Part shown: positions 9,553 to 18,249 of the stretch, piece after piece | How the letters are laid out: each line of letters starts with the position of its first letter | Numbering within the stretch: the first letter of the stretch is position 1 | NCBI GenBank assembly: GCA_023399375.1 | Contig: JAEWPX010000159.1 | Coordinates: 1 to 64,000 of the forward strand | Direction: 5' to 3' | Source of the DNA: Pseudomonadota bacterium | Lineage (GTDB): Bacteria; Desulfobacterota; Desulfovibrionia; Desulfovibrionales; Desulfovibrionaceae | DNA length: 64,000 nt | Notes under the pieces: generated by a model | What the model saw: the letters and a program-made list of their open reading frames with translations, nothing else | Told to the model about the DNA's origin: nothing | Databases searched by the model: none | Position numbers and translations under genes: made by a program

Positions 9553-11328
9553 ATGAGCACCACCAGCCTTACCGCCAAATACCGGCCCCAGCGCTTTGCC
9601 GACGTGGCCGGGCAGGACGCCGTCAAGCGCATCCTGTCCCGGGCCGCCGCCGAGGACAAGATCGCCCCGGCCTATCTTTTCAGCGGCACGCGCGGCGTCG
9701 GCAAGACCACCCTGGCGCGCGTCCTGGCCAAGGCCCTCAACTGTGAGACCGCGCCCACGGCCGAGCCCTGCAACGTCTGCGCCCAGTGCCGCCAGATCAC
9801 AGCCGGCGTCTCGCCCGACGTCATCGAGATCGACGCCGCCACCCACGGCAAGGTCGAAGACGCCCGCCGCCTCAAGGAGGACGTGGGCTACGCGCCCTTA
9901 AACAGCCGCTACAAGGTCTTCATCATCGACGAGGCGCACATGCTCTCCACGGCAGCATTCAATGCGCTGCTCAAAACCCTGGAAGAGCCCCCGGCCCGCG
10001 TCACCTTCATCCTGGCCACGACCGAGGCGCACAAATTTCCGGCCACGATCATCAGCCGCTGTCAGCACTACCTTTTCAAGCGCCTGTCCCAGGGCGAGCT
10101 CGAAGCGCATCTGACCCACGTGCTTGCTCGCGAGGCCGTGTCCTTCGAGCAGAGCGCGGTCAAGCTCATCGCCCGGCGCGGCGCGGGCAGCGTGCGCGAC
10201 TCCATGTCGCTTTTAGCCCAGGTCCTGGCCCTTGGCGGCAGCGGGCTGACCGAGGCCGACGCCCGCAACGTCCTGGGCCTAGCCGGCCAGGAAGTCTTTT
10301 TCGGCCTCATCGAGGCCATCCACGGCCAGGACGGCCCGGCCGTGGTCGAGGTGCTGCGCCAGGTCCTGGACAAGGGCCTTGACATCGGTTTTTTTCTGCG
10401 CGAGCTGGCCGGCGTGTGGCGCAACCTGTTCCTTTTGCGCCAGGCCGGCGAGAAGGGCCTTGCCGTGGTCGATCTCCCGGCCGAGGAGACCGGTCTCTGG
10501 CTCGACTGGGCCGGCCGCTTCGACCCCGCCCACATTCACGCCTGCTGGCAGATGACCATCGAAGGCCAGAGGCGGGTGCTCACGAGCCTCGAACCGGCGC
10601 TGTCGCTCGAACTGATGCTCCTAAACCTCGCCTACCTGCCGCGCCTGCTGCCCCTGCAAAACCTCGCCTCCTGCGCCATGCCGCCGCAGGGCGCCGGGCC
10701 TGCCGCGCCCTCGGGCGCGCCCGGTTCTTCCGGTCCGTCCGGATATTCCGCCGCGCCGCGCCGCGCCGCGCCGGGGAGTGCTGGCGGGTATGCGCCGCGG
10801 ACTTCTTCCCCTGCGGCTTCCGGCGTGTCCGAACAGAGGCCCGGCCGCGCGCTTGTCGCGCCGGGCGCCCCGGCCGCGCCGCGCCCCGGCGGCTGGCAGC
10901 CGTCCAAGGAGGCGGCTCCCGCCGCCGCTCCCGTTGCGAAACCGGCCCAGGCCGCCGGGCAGGTTCCGCCCGGGCCGCGCACCTTCGAGGGCTTCAAGCG
11001 TTTCGCCGCCAAAAACGGCGAGATCATGGGCCTCAAGCAGGCCAAGGGCGACTACGCCCCCGAACCCGAGCCGGGCACGCTGCGTTTCGTCTGCGCCAAC
11101 GCTTTTCATGTCAACCAGTTGCGCCACCCGGACAAGCTGCGCCAGCTCACCGCCCTTGCCGCCGAATACTTCGACAGCCCCGTGCAAATCGTCGTGGAGG
11201 CGGGGGAGGGGGGCGGCGGCGAACGGATGTCCCGTGACGAGCTCAACCAGTATATTGAACAACGGCCGGAAGTCCGACAGGCCATGTCGGTCTTCGATGC
11301 CGAAATCATCGACCGCAAACCCCGCTGA
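9553..11328 (+). CDS. dnaX: DNA polymerase III subunit gamma/tau
   Basis: Clamp-loader ATPase of the replicative polymerase, 591 aa. Residues ~1-230 form the AAA+ module with Walker A in GTRGVGKTTLAR, a zinc module of clustered cysteines (CETAPTAEPCNVCAQC), and the Walker B region IIDEAHML. Then come the lid and collar domains and a Pro/Ala-rich linker (about residues 375-480). The C-terminal ~110 residues are more conserved-looking and would be the tau-specific part. No slippery A/T frameshift signal for a short gamma form was noticed. It starts a replication/recombination run with ebfC, recR and recD2 on the same strand. Confidence 0.95.
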   Translation: MSTTSLTAKYRPQRFADVAGQDAVKRILSRAAAEDKIAPAYLFSGTRGVGKTTLARVLAKALNCETAPTAEPCNVCAQCRQITAGVSPDVIEIDAATHGKVEDARRLKEDVGYAPLNSRYKVFIIDEAHMLSTAAFNALLKTLEEPPARVTFILATTEAHKFPATIISRCQHYLFKRLSQGELEAHLTHVLAREAVSFEQSAVKLIARRGAGSVRDSMSLLAQVLALGGSGLTEADARNVLGLAGQEVFFGLIEAIHGQDGPAVVEVLRQVLDKGLDIGFFLRELAGVWRNLFLLRQAGEKGLAVVDLPAEETGLWLDWAGRFDPAHIHACWQMTIEGQRRVLTSLEPALSLELMLLNLAYLPRLLPLQNLASCAMPPQGAGPAAPSGAPGSSGPSGYSAAPRRAAPGSAGGYAPRTSSPAASGVSEQRPGRALVAPGAPAAPRPGGWQPSKEAAPAAAPVAKPAQAAGQVPPGPRTFEGFKRFAAKNGEIMGLKQAKGDYAPEPEPGTLRFVCANAFHVNQLRHPDKLRQLTALAAEYFDSPVQIVVEAGEGGGGERMSRDELNQYIEQRPEVRQAMSVFDAEIIDRKPR

Positions 11329-11352
11329 ACGCGGTTTACGGAGGATCGCCTC

Positions 11353-11664
11353 ATGAAGGGAATGAACGAGCTGGTGCGCCAAGCCCAGGTCATGCAAAAG
11401 AAAATGGCGAAACTTCAAGAAGAACTTGAAGTGCGTACCGTCGAGGGTTCCGCCGGCGGCGGCATGGTCACGGCCTTGGTGAGCGGGGCCAACGAACTCA
11501 AGTCTATCGCCATCGACAAGACGGTGGTCGACCCCAATGACGTGGACATGCTCCAGGATCTCGTCCTGGCCGCGGTCAACGACGGCCTCAAGAAGGCCAA
11601 GGCCATGATGGAAGCCGAGATGGGCCAGCTCACCGGCGGCATCAAGATGCCGGGATTATTTTAA
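11353..11664 (+). CDS. ebfC: YbaB/EbfC family nucleoid-associated protein
   Basis: A 103-aa DNA-binding protein, normally a dimer, that coats the nucleoid. The N-terminal helix is rich in Gln/Lys (ELVRQAQVMQKKMAKLQEEL), followed by the family core with GGGMVTALVSGANELKSIAID and a C-terminal helix ending GGIKMPGLF. The start at 11353 has GGAGG upstream. Placement between dnaX and recR is the classic bacterial order (dnaX-ybaB-recR), which supports the call. Confidence 0.95.
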   Translation: MKGMNELVRQAQVMQKKMAKLQEELEVRTVEGSAGGGMVTALVSGANELKSIAIDKTVVDPNDVDMLQDLVLAAVNDGLKKAKAMMEAEMGQLTGGIKMPGLF

Positions 11665-11665
11665 A

Positions 11666-11732
11666 AGCAAGAAGAGAAGATGCCTCCGGCGGCCGGGGGG
11701 GATCATCCCCCCGGACCCCCTGGATAAGGGGG
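11666..11732 (+). repeat. Dispersed intergenic repeat, copy 2
   Basis: Right after the ebfC stop, a purine-rich leader (AAGAAGAGAAG) precedes the ATGCCTCCGGCGGCC core. A palindromic run, GGGGGGATCATCCCCCC, and GGACCCCCTGGA follow. The core and hairpin layout match the copy near 43045 and the truncated copy at 89. The hairpin could act as a transcription or mRNA-stability element between ebfC and recR. Confidence 0.75.
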
Positions 11733-11762
11733 GATGGTTGGGGGCAATGGGTAGTGACGGAT

Positions 11763-12377
11763 ATGGCAGTGCAGACGGCGTTGCCGGCTCCCCTGGCGGA
11801 GCTGGTCGAACAATTGGCGAAGCTGCCCGGGCTCGGGCCGAAATCCGCGCTCAAGGCGGCCATGACGCTGCTCGAGTGGCCGCGCGGCCGCGCCGAGACC
11901 CTGGGCGAGGCCATCCTGCGCCTGCGCGAGCGGCTGTGCCTGTGCTCGCGCTGCGCCGGGCTCTCCGAAACCCCGGTCTGCCCGGTCTGCGCCGATCCCG
12001 CACGCGCCCCGGAGCAGTTGTGCGTCGTGGCCCAGTGGGACGCCGTCATGCTCCTGGAAGAGACGGCGCAATTTAGGGGCTATTACCTCGTCCTCGGCGG
12101 CCTGCTCGATCCCCTGGAGGGCGTCTCGCCCGGCCAGCTGCGCCTGGACGTCCTGCGCGCGCGCCTGGCCGAGGGCGCGGTCACGGAGTGCATCCTCGCC
12201 CTTGGCGCGACGCTCGCCGCCGAATCCACGGCTTCGCACATCAAAAACCTGCTGGCCCGGGAATTTCCCCGCGTGCGCCTGACTCGGCTGGCCCAGGGCA
12301 TCCCGCTCGGGGCCGAGGTCAAGTACGTGGACAAGGAAACCCTTTCCCAATCCCTGCGTTACCGGCAGGACCTCTAG
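11763..12377 (+). CDS. recR: Recombination mediator RecR
   Basis: A 204-aa protein of the RecFOR pathway that helps load RecA onto SSB-coated gaps. It shows the helix-hairpin-helix LAKLPGLGPKSALK near the N-terminus, a four-cysteine zinc finger (CSRC and CPVC pairs), and a Toprim domain beginning with LCVVAQWDAVMLLEETAQF. The C-terminal half includes the conserved RLAQGIPLGAEVKYVD. The ATG at 11763 is used; an in-frame GTG at 11754 would add three residues. It is the third gene of the dnaX-ebfC-recR array and runs almost directly into the helicase gene. Confidence 0.95.
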   Translation: MAVQTALPAPLAELVEQLAKLPGLGPKSALKAAMTLLEWPRGRAETLGEAILRLRERLCLCSRCAGLSETPVCPVCADPARAPEQLCVVAQWDAVMLLEETAQFRGYYLVLGGLLDPLEGVSPGQLRLDVLRARLAEGAVTECILALGATLAAESTASHIKNLLAREFPRVRLTRLAQGIPLGAEVKYVDKETLSQSLRYRQDL

Positions 12378-12391
12378 GACGACGTCCCGTC

Positions 12392-14584
12392 ATGGCCGAT
12401 GCGGCGCAAGCGATCGAACTATCCGCCGAAGTGCAGTCCGTAACCTTCTTCAACGAAGGCTCGAACTATCTCATCGCCAAGGTCCGTTCCAAGGACGAAC
12501 CCGGGCCGTTTTCCATCGTCGGCTACCTGGACCGGGTCACGCCCGGGGAAATGCTGCGCTTGAGCGGCTCCTGGGCCACCCACCCCAAGTACGGCCGCCA
12601 GTTCCAGGTGACGACCTTCGCCCGGGAAATGCCGGCGACGATCAACGGCATCCGCCGCTATCTCGCCTCGGGCATGATCAAGGGCGTGGGCGGGGTGCTC
12701 GCCACGCGTATGGTGGATGCCTTTGGCGAGAAGGTGCTCGACATCCTGGACAGCGAGCCGGAAAAGCTTCTTGCCGTGGAAGGGCTCGGCAAGAAAAAGC
12801 TCAAGGAGATCGTGGCCTCGTGGACGGCGCAGCACGAGGTGCGCTCGCTGATGCTTTTCCTGCAGACCCACGAAATCGCCACGACCCATGCGGGCAAGAT
12901 TTTCAAGCTCTACGGCAACAGCGCCGAGGCGCGCATCCGGGCCAACCCGTACGAGCTGGCCTACGAGATCCGCGGCATCGCGTTTAGGACCGCCGACGCC
13001 ATGGCCCTGCGCCTGGGATTTGCCCCGGACAGCCCCGAGCGGCTCCAGGCCGCCCTGGTCTACATGCTCTTCACCATGGGCGAACAGGGGCATCTGTTCG
13101 TGCCGCGCGACGTGCTTTTCGAAAAGACCTCGGCCATGATCGAAGGCGTCGCCCCCGAGCGCCTGGACGAGGCGCTCGGGGACCTGGAGACGCTCAAGCG
13201 CATCAAGGTCGAGGAACTCTCCGCCCAGGGCGTCGCGTCGGCTGTGTACCTGCGCCACAACTACGCCCTGGAAGTGGAAATCGCCCGTCGGCTGCACGAT
13301 CTGGCCACGCACCCCGGGGCGGACCTGCGCGGCAAGGTGGAAAAGCTCCTGCCGGCGCTCGAGTCCGAAGCGCGGCTCCAGCTTTCTCCCGAGCAGCGCC
13401 AGGCCGCCGTGGACGCCTGCGCGGAAAAGGTCTTCGTCATCACCGGCGGCCCCGGCACGGGCAAGACCACCATCACGCGCATGGTGGTGGCGGCCCTTGA
13501 CAAGTCGGGCTTAAAAGTCAAACTTGCCGCGCCGACCGGCCGGGCGGCCAAACGGCTGGCCGAGGCCACGGGCCAGCCGGCCGCGACGCTCCACAGGCTG
13601 CTGCAATCCACGCCCGACGGCAGCTTCGCCCTGTGCGAGGACAACAAGCTCAAGACCGACGTGCTGCTCGTGGACGAGGTCAGCATGCTCGACGCCAGGC
13701 TTTGCGCCCATATGCTGCGGGCCCTGCCGGCAACGGCCCGGCTCATCCTGGTCGGCGACGCCGACCAGCTGCCTTCGGTCGGCGCGGGCAACGTCCTGGC
13801 CGACGTCCTGGCCAGCCAGGCCGTGCAGAGCGCCCGCCTGACGCGGATCTTCCGCCAGGCGAAGCAGAGCATGATCGTGGTCAACGCCCACCGCGTGAAC
13901 CAGGGCCAGTTTCCCCAGGCCGCGGACAGCCCACCTCCCGATGCGGATTTTTTCTGGGTGGAGCAGGACGATCCGGCCACGGTGCGCGACATGATCGCGA
14001 CGCTGGTGTGCGAGCGCATTCCCCGGGTCTACGGCCTCGACCCCTTGCGCGACGTGCAGGTGCTCTCGCCCATGCACAAGGGCGAGGCCGGCACGCAGTC
14101 CTTAAATGACGCCCTGCGCGCGCGCCTCAATCCCAAGGGGCCGGAAGTCGCGCGCGGCATGGCGCGGTTTCGCCTGCACGACCGGGTGTTGCAGACGAAA
14201 AACGATTATGAAAAAGACGTCTTCAACGGGGATCTGGGGCACATCGTGGAAGTCGATCCCGAGGAAGGCGAGGTGGTGGTCTCCTTTGACGGCAAAAGCG
14301 TAGCCTATGACCGCACCGAACTCGACGAACTTGCCCCGGCCTACGCCGTGAGCATCCACAAATCCCAGGGAAGCGAATATCCGGCCGTGGTCGTCCCCAT
14401 TTTGACACAGCACTACGTCATGTTGCGCCGCAACCTGATCTACACCGCCCTGACCAGGGCCAGGCGGCTGGCCGTGATCATCGGCAGCCGGCGGGCGCTC
14501 ATGCTCGGGCTGCGCAACGCCGGCGGAGACAAGCGCTACACCCATCTCAACCATCGGCTTCGGGAGCTTTTCAATGCGCTCTAG
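12392..14584 (+). CDS. recD2: RecD2-type ATP-dependent DNA helicase
   Basis: A 730-aa superfamily 1B 5'-3' helicase acting without RecBC. Domains in order are an N-terminal OB-like region, tandem helix-hairpin-helix segments (IKGVGGVLATRMVDAFG; VEGLGKKKLKEI), and the helicase core. Walker A is GGPGTGKTTITR, Walker B region LLVDEVSMLDARL, then VGDADQLPSVGAGNVLADVL, IHKSQGSEYPAVVVPI and YTALTRAR near the C-terminus. The ATG at 12392, 14 bases after the recR stop, starts a protein of the family's usual size; an open extension upstream overlaps recR and is not used. Confidence 0.93.
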   Translation: MADAAQAIELSAEVQSVTFFNEGSNYLIAKVRSKDEPGPFSIVGYLDRVTPGEMLRLSGSWATHPKYGRQFQVTTFAREMPATINGIRRYLASGMIKGVGGVLATRMVDAFGEKVLDILDSEPEKLLAVEGLGKKKLKEIVASWTAQHEVRSLMLFLQTHEIATTHAGKIFKLYGNSAEARIRANPYELAYEIRGIAFRTADAMALRLGFAPDSPERLQAALVYMLFTMGEQGHLFVPRDVLFEKTSAMIEGVAPERLDEALGDLETLKRIKVEELSAQGVASAVYLRHNYALEVEIARRLHDLATHPGADLRGKVEKLLPALESEARLQLSPEQRQAAVDACAEKVFVITGGPGTGKTTITRMVVAALDKSGLKVKLAAPTGRAAKRLAEATGQPAATLHRLLQSTPDGSFALCEDNKLKTDVLLVDEVSMLDARLCAHMLRALPATARLILVGDADQLPSVGAGNVLADVLASQAVQSARLTRIFRQAKQSMIVVNAHRVNQGQFPQAADSPPPDADFFWVEQDDPATVRDMIATLVCERIPRVYGLDPLRDVQVLSPMHKGEAGTQSLNDALRARLNPKGPEVARGMARFRLHDRVLQTKNDYEKDVFNGDLGHIVEVDPEEGEVVVSFDGKSVAYDRTELDELAPAYAVSIHKSQGSEYPAVVVPILTQHYVMLRRNLIYTALTRARRLAVIIGSRRALMLGLRNAGGDKRYTHLNHRLRELFNAL

Positions 14585-14629
14585 CCGCAAGGCCGGCCCT
14601 GTCGTGGCCGCGTTCCGGGACGTTCCGAC

Positions 14630-15598
14630 ATGCTCATGAAAAAAGCCGCCGGACTGCTGGCGCGCATCCTCCTTGTGGGCGGCTGCCTGGTCTACGCTTT
14701 CTGGGGCATCGACTTCGCCCAGTTGTGGGCCACGCTCGTGCGCTACGACGACGTGGCGCTTTTTTGGACCACGGTCTTCTCCTTTGTCGGCTACGGCGTC
14801 ATGGCCCTGCGCCTGAACTTCCTTTCCGGGTTCAAAGCGGGAAACTGGCTGTGCTTCAAGGCGTTCCTCATGTCCATGGCCGTCAACAACATCGTGCCGG
14901 CCAAGCTCGGCGAACTGGCCAAGGCCTTCTACCTGCGCCGGGAATGCCATTTTTCGCTCTCGCGCAGCATCACCATGGTTTTCTGGGAGCGCTTCTTCGA
15001 CCTCAACGCCATCCTGGCCATGGGCCTCGTCGTCGCCTTCCATTTCAAGCTCAAGATGGCCTTCGTGCCGCTCGCCGCGGCCGTAGGCGGCATCTGGGTG
15101 GCGCTTTGGATCGTGCGCGCCTTTCCCGATTTCGTCGGCCGCATCATTGACAGGATGCCGTCCAACCGTCTGGCCGAATTCATGGCCGAACTGAAGCTCC
15201 AGGTGCTGCACGGCGTCACCCCGGGCTTCATGGTCGTGCTCGGCCTCTACACGGCGGTGTGCTGGGCCTGCTACGCCAGTTCGACCTTCCTCGTGCTGCT
15301 GTGGGTCGCCAAGATGCCGCTTTCCTTCGGCCACGCGGCGGCGGTGTTCGTCATCTCCTCGCTCGGCATGGCCATGCCGTCCTCGCCCGGCGCGCTCGGG
15401 GTGTTCGAGGCGGCGGTGGTGTTTTCCCTGGGCCTTTTCGGCGTGGACCGCTCCCAGGCGCTTGCCGCCGGGCTCGTGCTGCACATGGTGCAGTACATTC
15501 CCATAACATTGGCCGGCCTGCTCGTGCTCGGCAAGAGCGGCCTGAGCCTGCGCAAGATCCGCCACAGCGAAGAAGGCCTGGAAGAAGCGCAAGCCTGA
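14630..15598 (+). CDS. Flippase-like integral membrane protein (UPF0104/YbhN type)
   Basis: A 322-aa protein with about eight hydrophobic segments, resembling the lysylphosphatidylglycerol-synthase transmembrane (UPF0104) family. Supporting motifs are NNIVPAKLGELAKAFYLRR in the first third, the typical NxxxPxrxGE-like pattern, and SSLGMAMPSSPGALGVFEAAV near the C-terminus. Members are thought to move lipids or glycolipids across the inner membrane, but the substrate cannot be told here. No soluble synthase domain is attached. It sits between recD2 and thiD on the same strand with short gaps; a functional link with either is not evident. Confidence 0.8.
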   Translation: MLMKKAAGLLARILLVGGCLVYAFWGIDFAQLWATLVRYDDVALFWTTVFSFVGYGVMALRLNFLSGFKAGNWLCFKAFLMSMAVNNIVPAKLGELAKAFYLRRECHFSLSRSITMVFWERFFDLNAILAMGLVVAFHFKLKMAFVPLAAAVGGIWVALWIVRAFPDFVGRIIDRMPSNRLAEFMAELKLQVLHGVTPGFMVVLGLYTAVCWACYASSTFLVLLWVAKMPLSFGHAAAVFVISSLGMAMPSSPGALGVFEAAVVFSLGLFGVDRSQALAAGLVLHMVQYIPITLAGLLVLGKSGLSLRKIRHSEEGLEEAQA

Positions 15599-15609
15599 GG
15601 GAGAAAGCG

Positions 15610-16434
15610 ATGCATCCGCCATGCGTGCTCACCGTGGCCGGGTCCGACAGCGGCGGCGGGGCCGGCATCCAGGCCGACCTCAAGACCATCATGATGCAGG
15701 GCTGCTACGGCCTTTCCGTCGTCACCGCCCTGACCGCCCAGAACACCAGAGCCGTCACGGCCATCGAGGCCCCGACCTCGGGCTTCGTGGCCGAGCAGTT
15801 GCGCGCGGTCCTTGCCGATTTCTCGATCCGTGCGGCCAAGACGGGCATGCTTTTTTCCGCTCCCATCATCGCGGCCGTGGCCGACGGCTTGGCGCAAAAG
15901 GATTTCCCGCTTGTCGTCGATCCGGTCTGCGTGGCTCAGTCCGGGGCCAGACTGCTGCTACCGGAGGCCATGGAAGCGCTTGTTTCGCGCATGCTGCCCC
16001 TGGCCGACCTGCTCACCCCCAACCGCCTGGAAGCCGAAGCTCTGGCCGGCATGACCATCGCCACACGCGAGGACGCCTTGCGCGCGGGTGAGCGGCTGCT
16101 CGGGCTCGGGGCCGGGGCGGTGCTGATCAAGGGCGGGCATTTCATGCCGGCCTCGGGAGAGGCGGGGGAGACGGTTGCGGATGTGCTGCTTTCGCGAACG
16201 GGCATTGTGCGGGACTACGCGCGGCCCCGCGTGGCCACGCGCAACACCCACGGCACGGGCTGCACCCTGTCAGCGGCCATCGCTGCCCAGTTGAGTCTGG
16301 GCAAGCCCCTGGAAGAGGCGGTCGATGCCGGGCGCGACTATCTGCAACTGGCGCTCGAAACGGCCTGGGACCTCGGTGGCGGCGACGGGCCGGTCAACCA
16401 TCTCGCGCCGTATCAGCGGTGCCTTTCGCGCTGA
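15610..16434 (+). CDS. thiD: Hydroxymethylpyrimidine/phosphomethylpyrimidine kinase
   Basis: A 274-aa ribokinase-fold enzyme that phosphorylates HMP and HMP-P in thiamine synthesis. The N-terminus LTVAGSDSGGGAGIQADLK is the diagnostic substrate-binding stretch. QNTRAVTAIEAP follows, and the C-terminal anion-hole motif is RNTHGTGCTLSAAIAA, with the expected catalytic Asp replaced by neighbouring residues as in many ThiD sequences. The start at 15610 has GAGGGAGAAAG upstream. No ThiE domain is fused and no TPP riboswitch was seen. It is the last protein gene before tRNA-Leu. Confidence 0.94.
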   Translation: MHPPCVLTVAGSDSGGGAGIQADLKTIMMQGCYGLSVVTALTAQNTRAVTAIEAPTSGFVAEQLRAVLADFSIRAAKTGMLFSAPIIAAVADGLAQKDFPLVVDPVCVAQSGARLLLPEAMEALVSRMLPLADLLTPNRLEAEALAGMTIATREDALRAGERLLGLGAGAVLIKGGHFMPASGEAGETVADVLLSRTGIVRDYARPRVATRNTHGTGCTLSAAIAAQLSLGKPLEEAVDAGRDYLQLALETAWDLGGGDGPVNHLAPYQRCLSR

Positions 16435-16530
16435 CGCCGGCCGATATTCTTTGCGCGTGCCGGCGACGTTTCCTGATTGTGGCCGGGCGCTCTTTCGCGT
16501 AAGAAAATTCGCCCATCAGCGGTGGGTCGT

Positions 16531-16615
16531 GCGAGAGTGGCGGAACTGGGAGACGCACCAGACTTAGGATCTGGCACCGAAAGGTATGGGGGTTCGAGCC
16601 CCCCCTCTCGCACCA
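16531..16615 (+). tRNA. tRNA-Leu (anticodon UAG)
   Basis: The 85 bases fold as a class II tRNA. The acceptor arm is GCGAGAG with CTCTCGC, followed by A and an encoded CCA. The anticodon stem CCAGA/TCTGG holds the loop CTTAGGA with anticodon TAG. A variable arm and a T arm, GGGGG-TTCGAGC-CCCCC, follow. The long variable arm and anticodon identify leucine. Confidence 0.97.
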
Positions 16616-16677
16616 AGTTGATTTCATAGCGAAAATTTGTCTTCTCTCTGTCCTCAATATTTACGCTCGTCTAAAAC

Positions 16678-16728
16678 TGCCCCAACATAGCCCAAAAAGC
16701 GTGCAAGCTTTGGGGCTATGTTGGGGCA
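16678..16728. repeat. 16-bp perfect inverted repeat
   Basis: TGCCCCAACATAGCCC (16678-16693) and its exact complement GGGCTATGTTGGGGCA (16713-16728) flank a 19-base centre. No T run follows on either strand, so a standard terminator is unlikely to be the only role. It lies 62 bases after the tRNA. Confidence 0.75.
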
Positions 16729-16814
16729 GGCCATGGACGGCCTGATTTTCGTCCATTCCTGCCGCACGCCCGCCTCGTCGGGGGGCCGTTCCCGTTCCGG
16801 ACCATGGAAACGAA

Positions 16815-16836
16815 AAGCCCCGTCGGAGCGGGGCTT
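16815..16836 (-). terminator. Rho-independent terminator-like hairpin
   Basis: AAGCCCCG pairs with CGGGGCTT around a six-base loop. On the minus strand the stem is followed by TTTT, as expected for a terminator of leftward transcription from the Rrf2 gene or the short frame after it. Confidence 0.55.
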
Positions 16837-16894
16837 GATTGTTGGCGTGGGCACCTTCCCGATGATTTCGGGTGTCCAGAGTGTGGCCCAAAGA

Positions 16895-17107
16895 TCACAG
16901 AACGGCATCCCGCGCCGCTCTTTCGGCCGCATCCGCTACGAATTCATTCAGGCTCTTGCCCTTGGCCTTGGCACCGATGGGCCAGAAGCCGATGCACTTC
17001 CGGGGACAAACGCAGTTGGAATTGCCCAGAGTAGGGCTTTTCCGGAGTTCTGCCCGCCTGGGCGCACAGATCAAGATAATCGATGTGCTCCTATGAACAT
17101 CTATCAT
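16895..17107 (-). CDS. Doubtful 70-aa ORF of unknown function
   Basis: Begins one base inside the stop codon of the Rrf2 gene and ends before a minus-strand terminator-like hairpin, so it could be a translationally coupled small gene. It contains a cysteine cluster (CVCPRKC) and a helical end, KSLNEFVADAAERAARDAVL, that looks protein-like. No family is recognised and no ribosome binding site is clear. It may instead be a gene fragment or chance. Confidence 0.25.
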   Translation of the reverse strand: MIDVHRSTSIILICAPRRAELRKSPTLGNSNCVCPRKCIGFWPIGAKAKGKSLNEFVADAAERAARDAVL

Positions 17108-17556
17108 TAGATGCTGTAAGTCGTCGGATGTTCTTGGAACATTTCCAATTCTCTGTCGACAAGTTCTTGAAGCGTTTTAGTGTCGTAGACGTGTTCCAGC
17201 GCTTCCCGGGCCTCTTCCCACAGGCCCATGAACACACAGGATCCTTTGAGCGCACAGTCGAAGTGGGGCCTGTCCAGCTGGCAGTCCACAGGCGTCATGG
17301 GACCGTCGATGAAGCGGATGATTTCGCCGATGCTGATGTTCGCCGCCGGCCGGCTGAGAAAAAAGCCGCCTTCCTTGCCCCGTTGCGAATCCACGAAGCC
17401 TCCTTGGCGCAGTTGGTGCAAAATGATCTCCAGGAACCGCTTGGGGATGGCTTGGTTGGCGGCGATGTCCACGGAGCGCACCGCCCCTTCTCCTTGCCGT
17501 TTGGCCAGTTCGAAGAGCGCACGCAAGGCGTACTGGCATTTTTGCGTTACCCACAT
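17107..17556 (-). CDS. Rrf2 family transcriptional regulator with three cysteines
   Basis: A 149-aa winged-helix regulator of the Rrf2 group (relatives IscR, NsrR, CymR). The DNA-binding part has YALRALFELAKRQ and IPKRFLEIILHQLRQGGFVDSQRG followed by GGFFLSRP. The C-terminal half carries Cys92, Cys101 and Cys107 (spacing 8 and 5), close to the Cys arrangement that holds the Fe-S cluster in IscR, so cluster sensing is plausible. The start at 17556 gives the normal family length; AAGGAG lies 13 bases upstream, a rather long gap. It flanks the sulfur genes and is the best candidate to read the operator-like motif found there. Confidence 0.87.
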   Translation of the reverse strand: MWVTQKCQYALRALFELAKRQGEGAVRSVDIAANQAIPKRFLEIILHQLRQGGFVDSQRGKEGGFFLSRPAANISIGEIIRFIDGPMTPVDCQLDRPHFDCALKGSCVFMGLWEEAREALEHVYDTKTLQELVDRELEMFQEHPTTYSI

Positions 17557-17688
17557 GTTGGTGTCGCGACTCCTTTTATCCGCATCGCGCAGGTGCTCCG
17601 GCTCAGATGTTATCGGGAGAATGTTGTTCCCCCGGCGTAGGGAATAGACCGGTTTTGCCGACACGGCGGCGATGCCGCTCCATGGGCC

Positions 17689-18120
17689 TCAGGCCAAGCG
17701 CACGCTGTCGCCGGGGCGGACGGTCCCGCCGGTGAGCACCCGCGCGAACACGCCTTCCTTGGGCATGACGCAAGTGCCAACGGCCCGCATGATGGCGCAA
17801 CCGTGGCCATGGCACTCCTTGCCGATCTGCGTGACTTCGAGCAGCACCGCCTCGCCCACGCGGACGCGGTGGCCCGGGGCCAGGTCGAGTGCCTCCAGGC
17901 CGTCCACGGTGAGGTTTTCGGCGAAATCGCCGGGCGCGATGCTGGCGAGCTTGCGGCGCATGCGTTCGACGCCTTCCAGGGCGAGCAGGCTCACCTGCCG
18001 GCCCGAACCGGCATGGGCGTCGTCCTCGATGCCGTACTCCTCGCGCAACACCACGACATCCACAGGATGCTTTTTCTCGCCCTTGCGTTCGCTTACGCAG
18101 ACCGAATGGACCATTGCCAT
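17689..18120 (-). CDS. MOSC domain protein
   Basis: A 143-aa stand-alone MOSC domain. The family signature is seen as SLLALEGVERM, PGDFAENLTVDGLE, and IGKECHGHGCAIMRAVGTC followed by MPKEGVFARV, including the conserved cysteine. MOSC domains act in molybdenum cofactor sulfuration or sulfur delivery to metal centres; stand-alone versions have mostly unknown substrates. A strong GGAGGAGAG site precedes the start at 18120. It lies between the Rrf2 regulator and two transsulfuration enzymes, a sulfur-handling setting. Confidence 0.87.
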   Translation of the reverse strand: MAMVHSVCVSERKGEKKHPVDVVVLREEYGIEDDAHAGSGRQVSLLALEGVERMRRKLASIAPGDFAENLTVDGLEALDLAPGHRVRVGEAVLLEVTQIGKECHGHGCAIMRAVGTCVMPKEGVFARVLTGGTVRPGDSVRLA

Positions 18121-18249
18121 GGCTCTCCTCCGCCGGGGTGTCGTGCCGGACGCCTGGGGCGTCGGGGCGACGATGTGACCCCATAAAGTTGATCGGCAAA
18201 CTCAAGATTAATCTCGCCGTCGCCGCCCGTCAAGGCGGCGCGGCGCTCT

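Larger units (their letters stand above)
16616..17106. other. Gene-poor stretch behind tRNA-Leu
   Basis: About 490 bases without a convincing conserved gene. It contains a 16-bp perfect inverted repeat (16678-16728), a minus-strand terminator-like hairpin (16815-16836) and a doubtful 70-codon minus-strand frame (16895-17107). Base composition is lower in GC near 16616-16700. The 3' end of a tRNA gene is a classical integration site, so this may be a worn-down insertion scar; no integrase or direct repeat of the tRNA end was found. Confidence 0.6.

Noticed and set aside
12188..12391. N-terminal extension of the RecD2-like helicase
   Set aside because: It overlaps recR in another frame, and the ATG at 12392 begins the normal family N-terminus.
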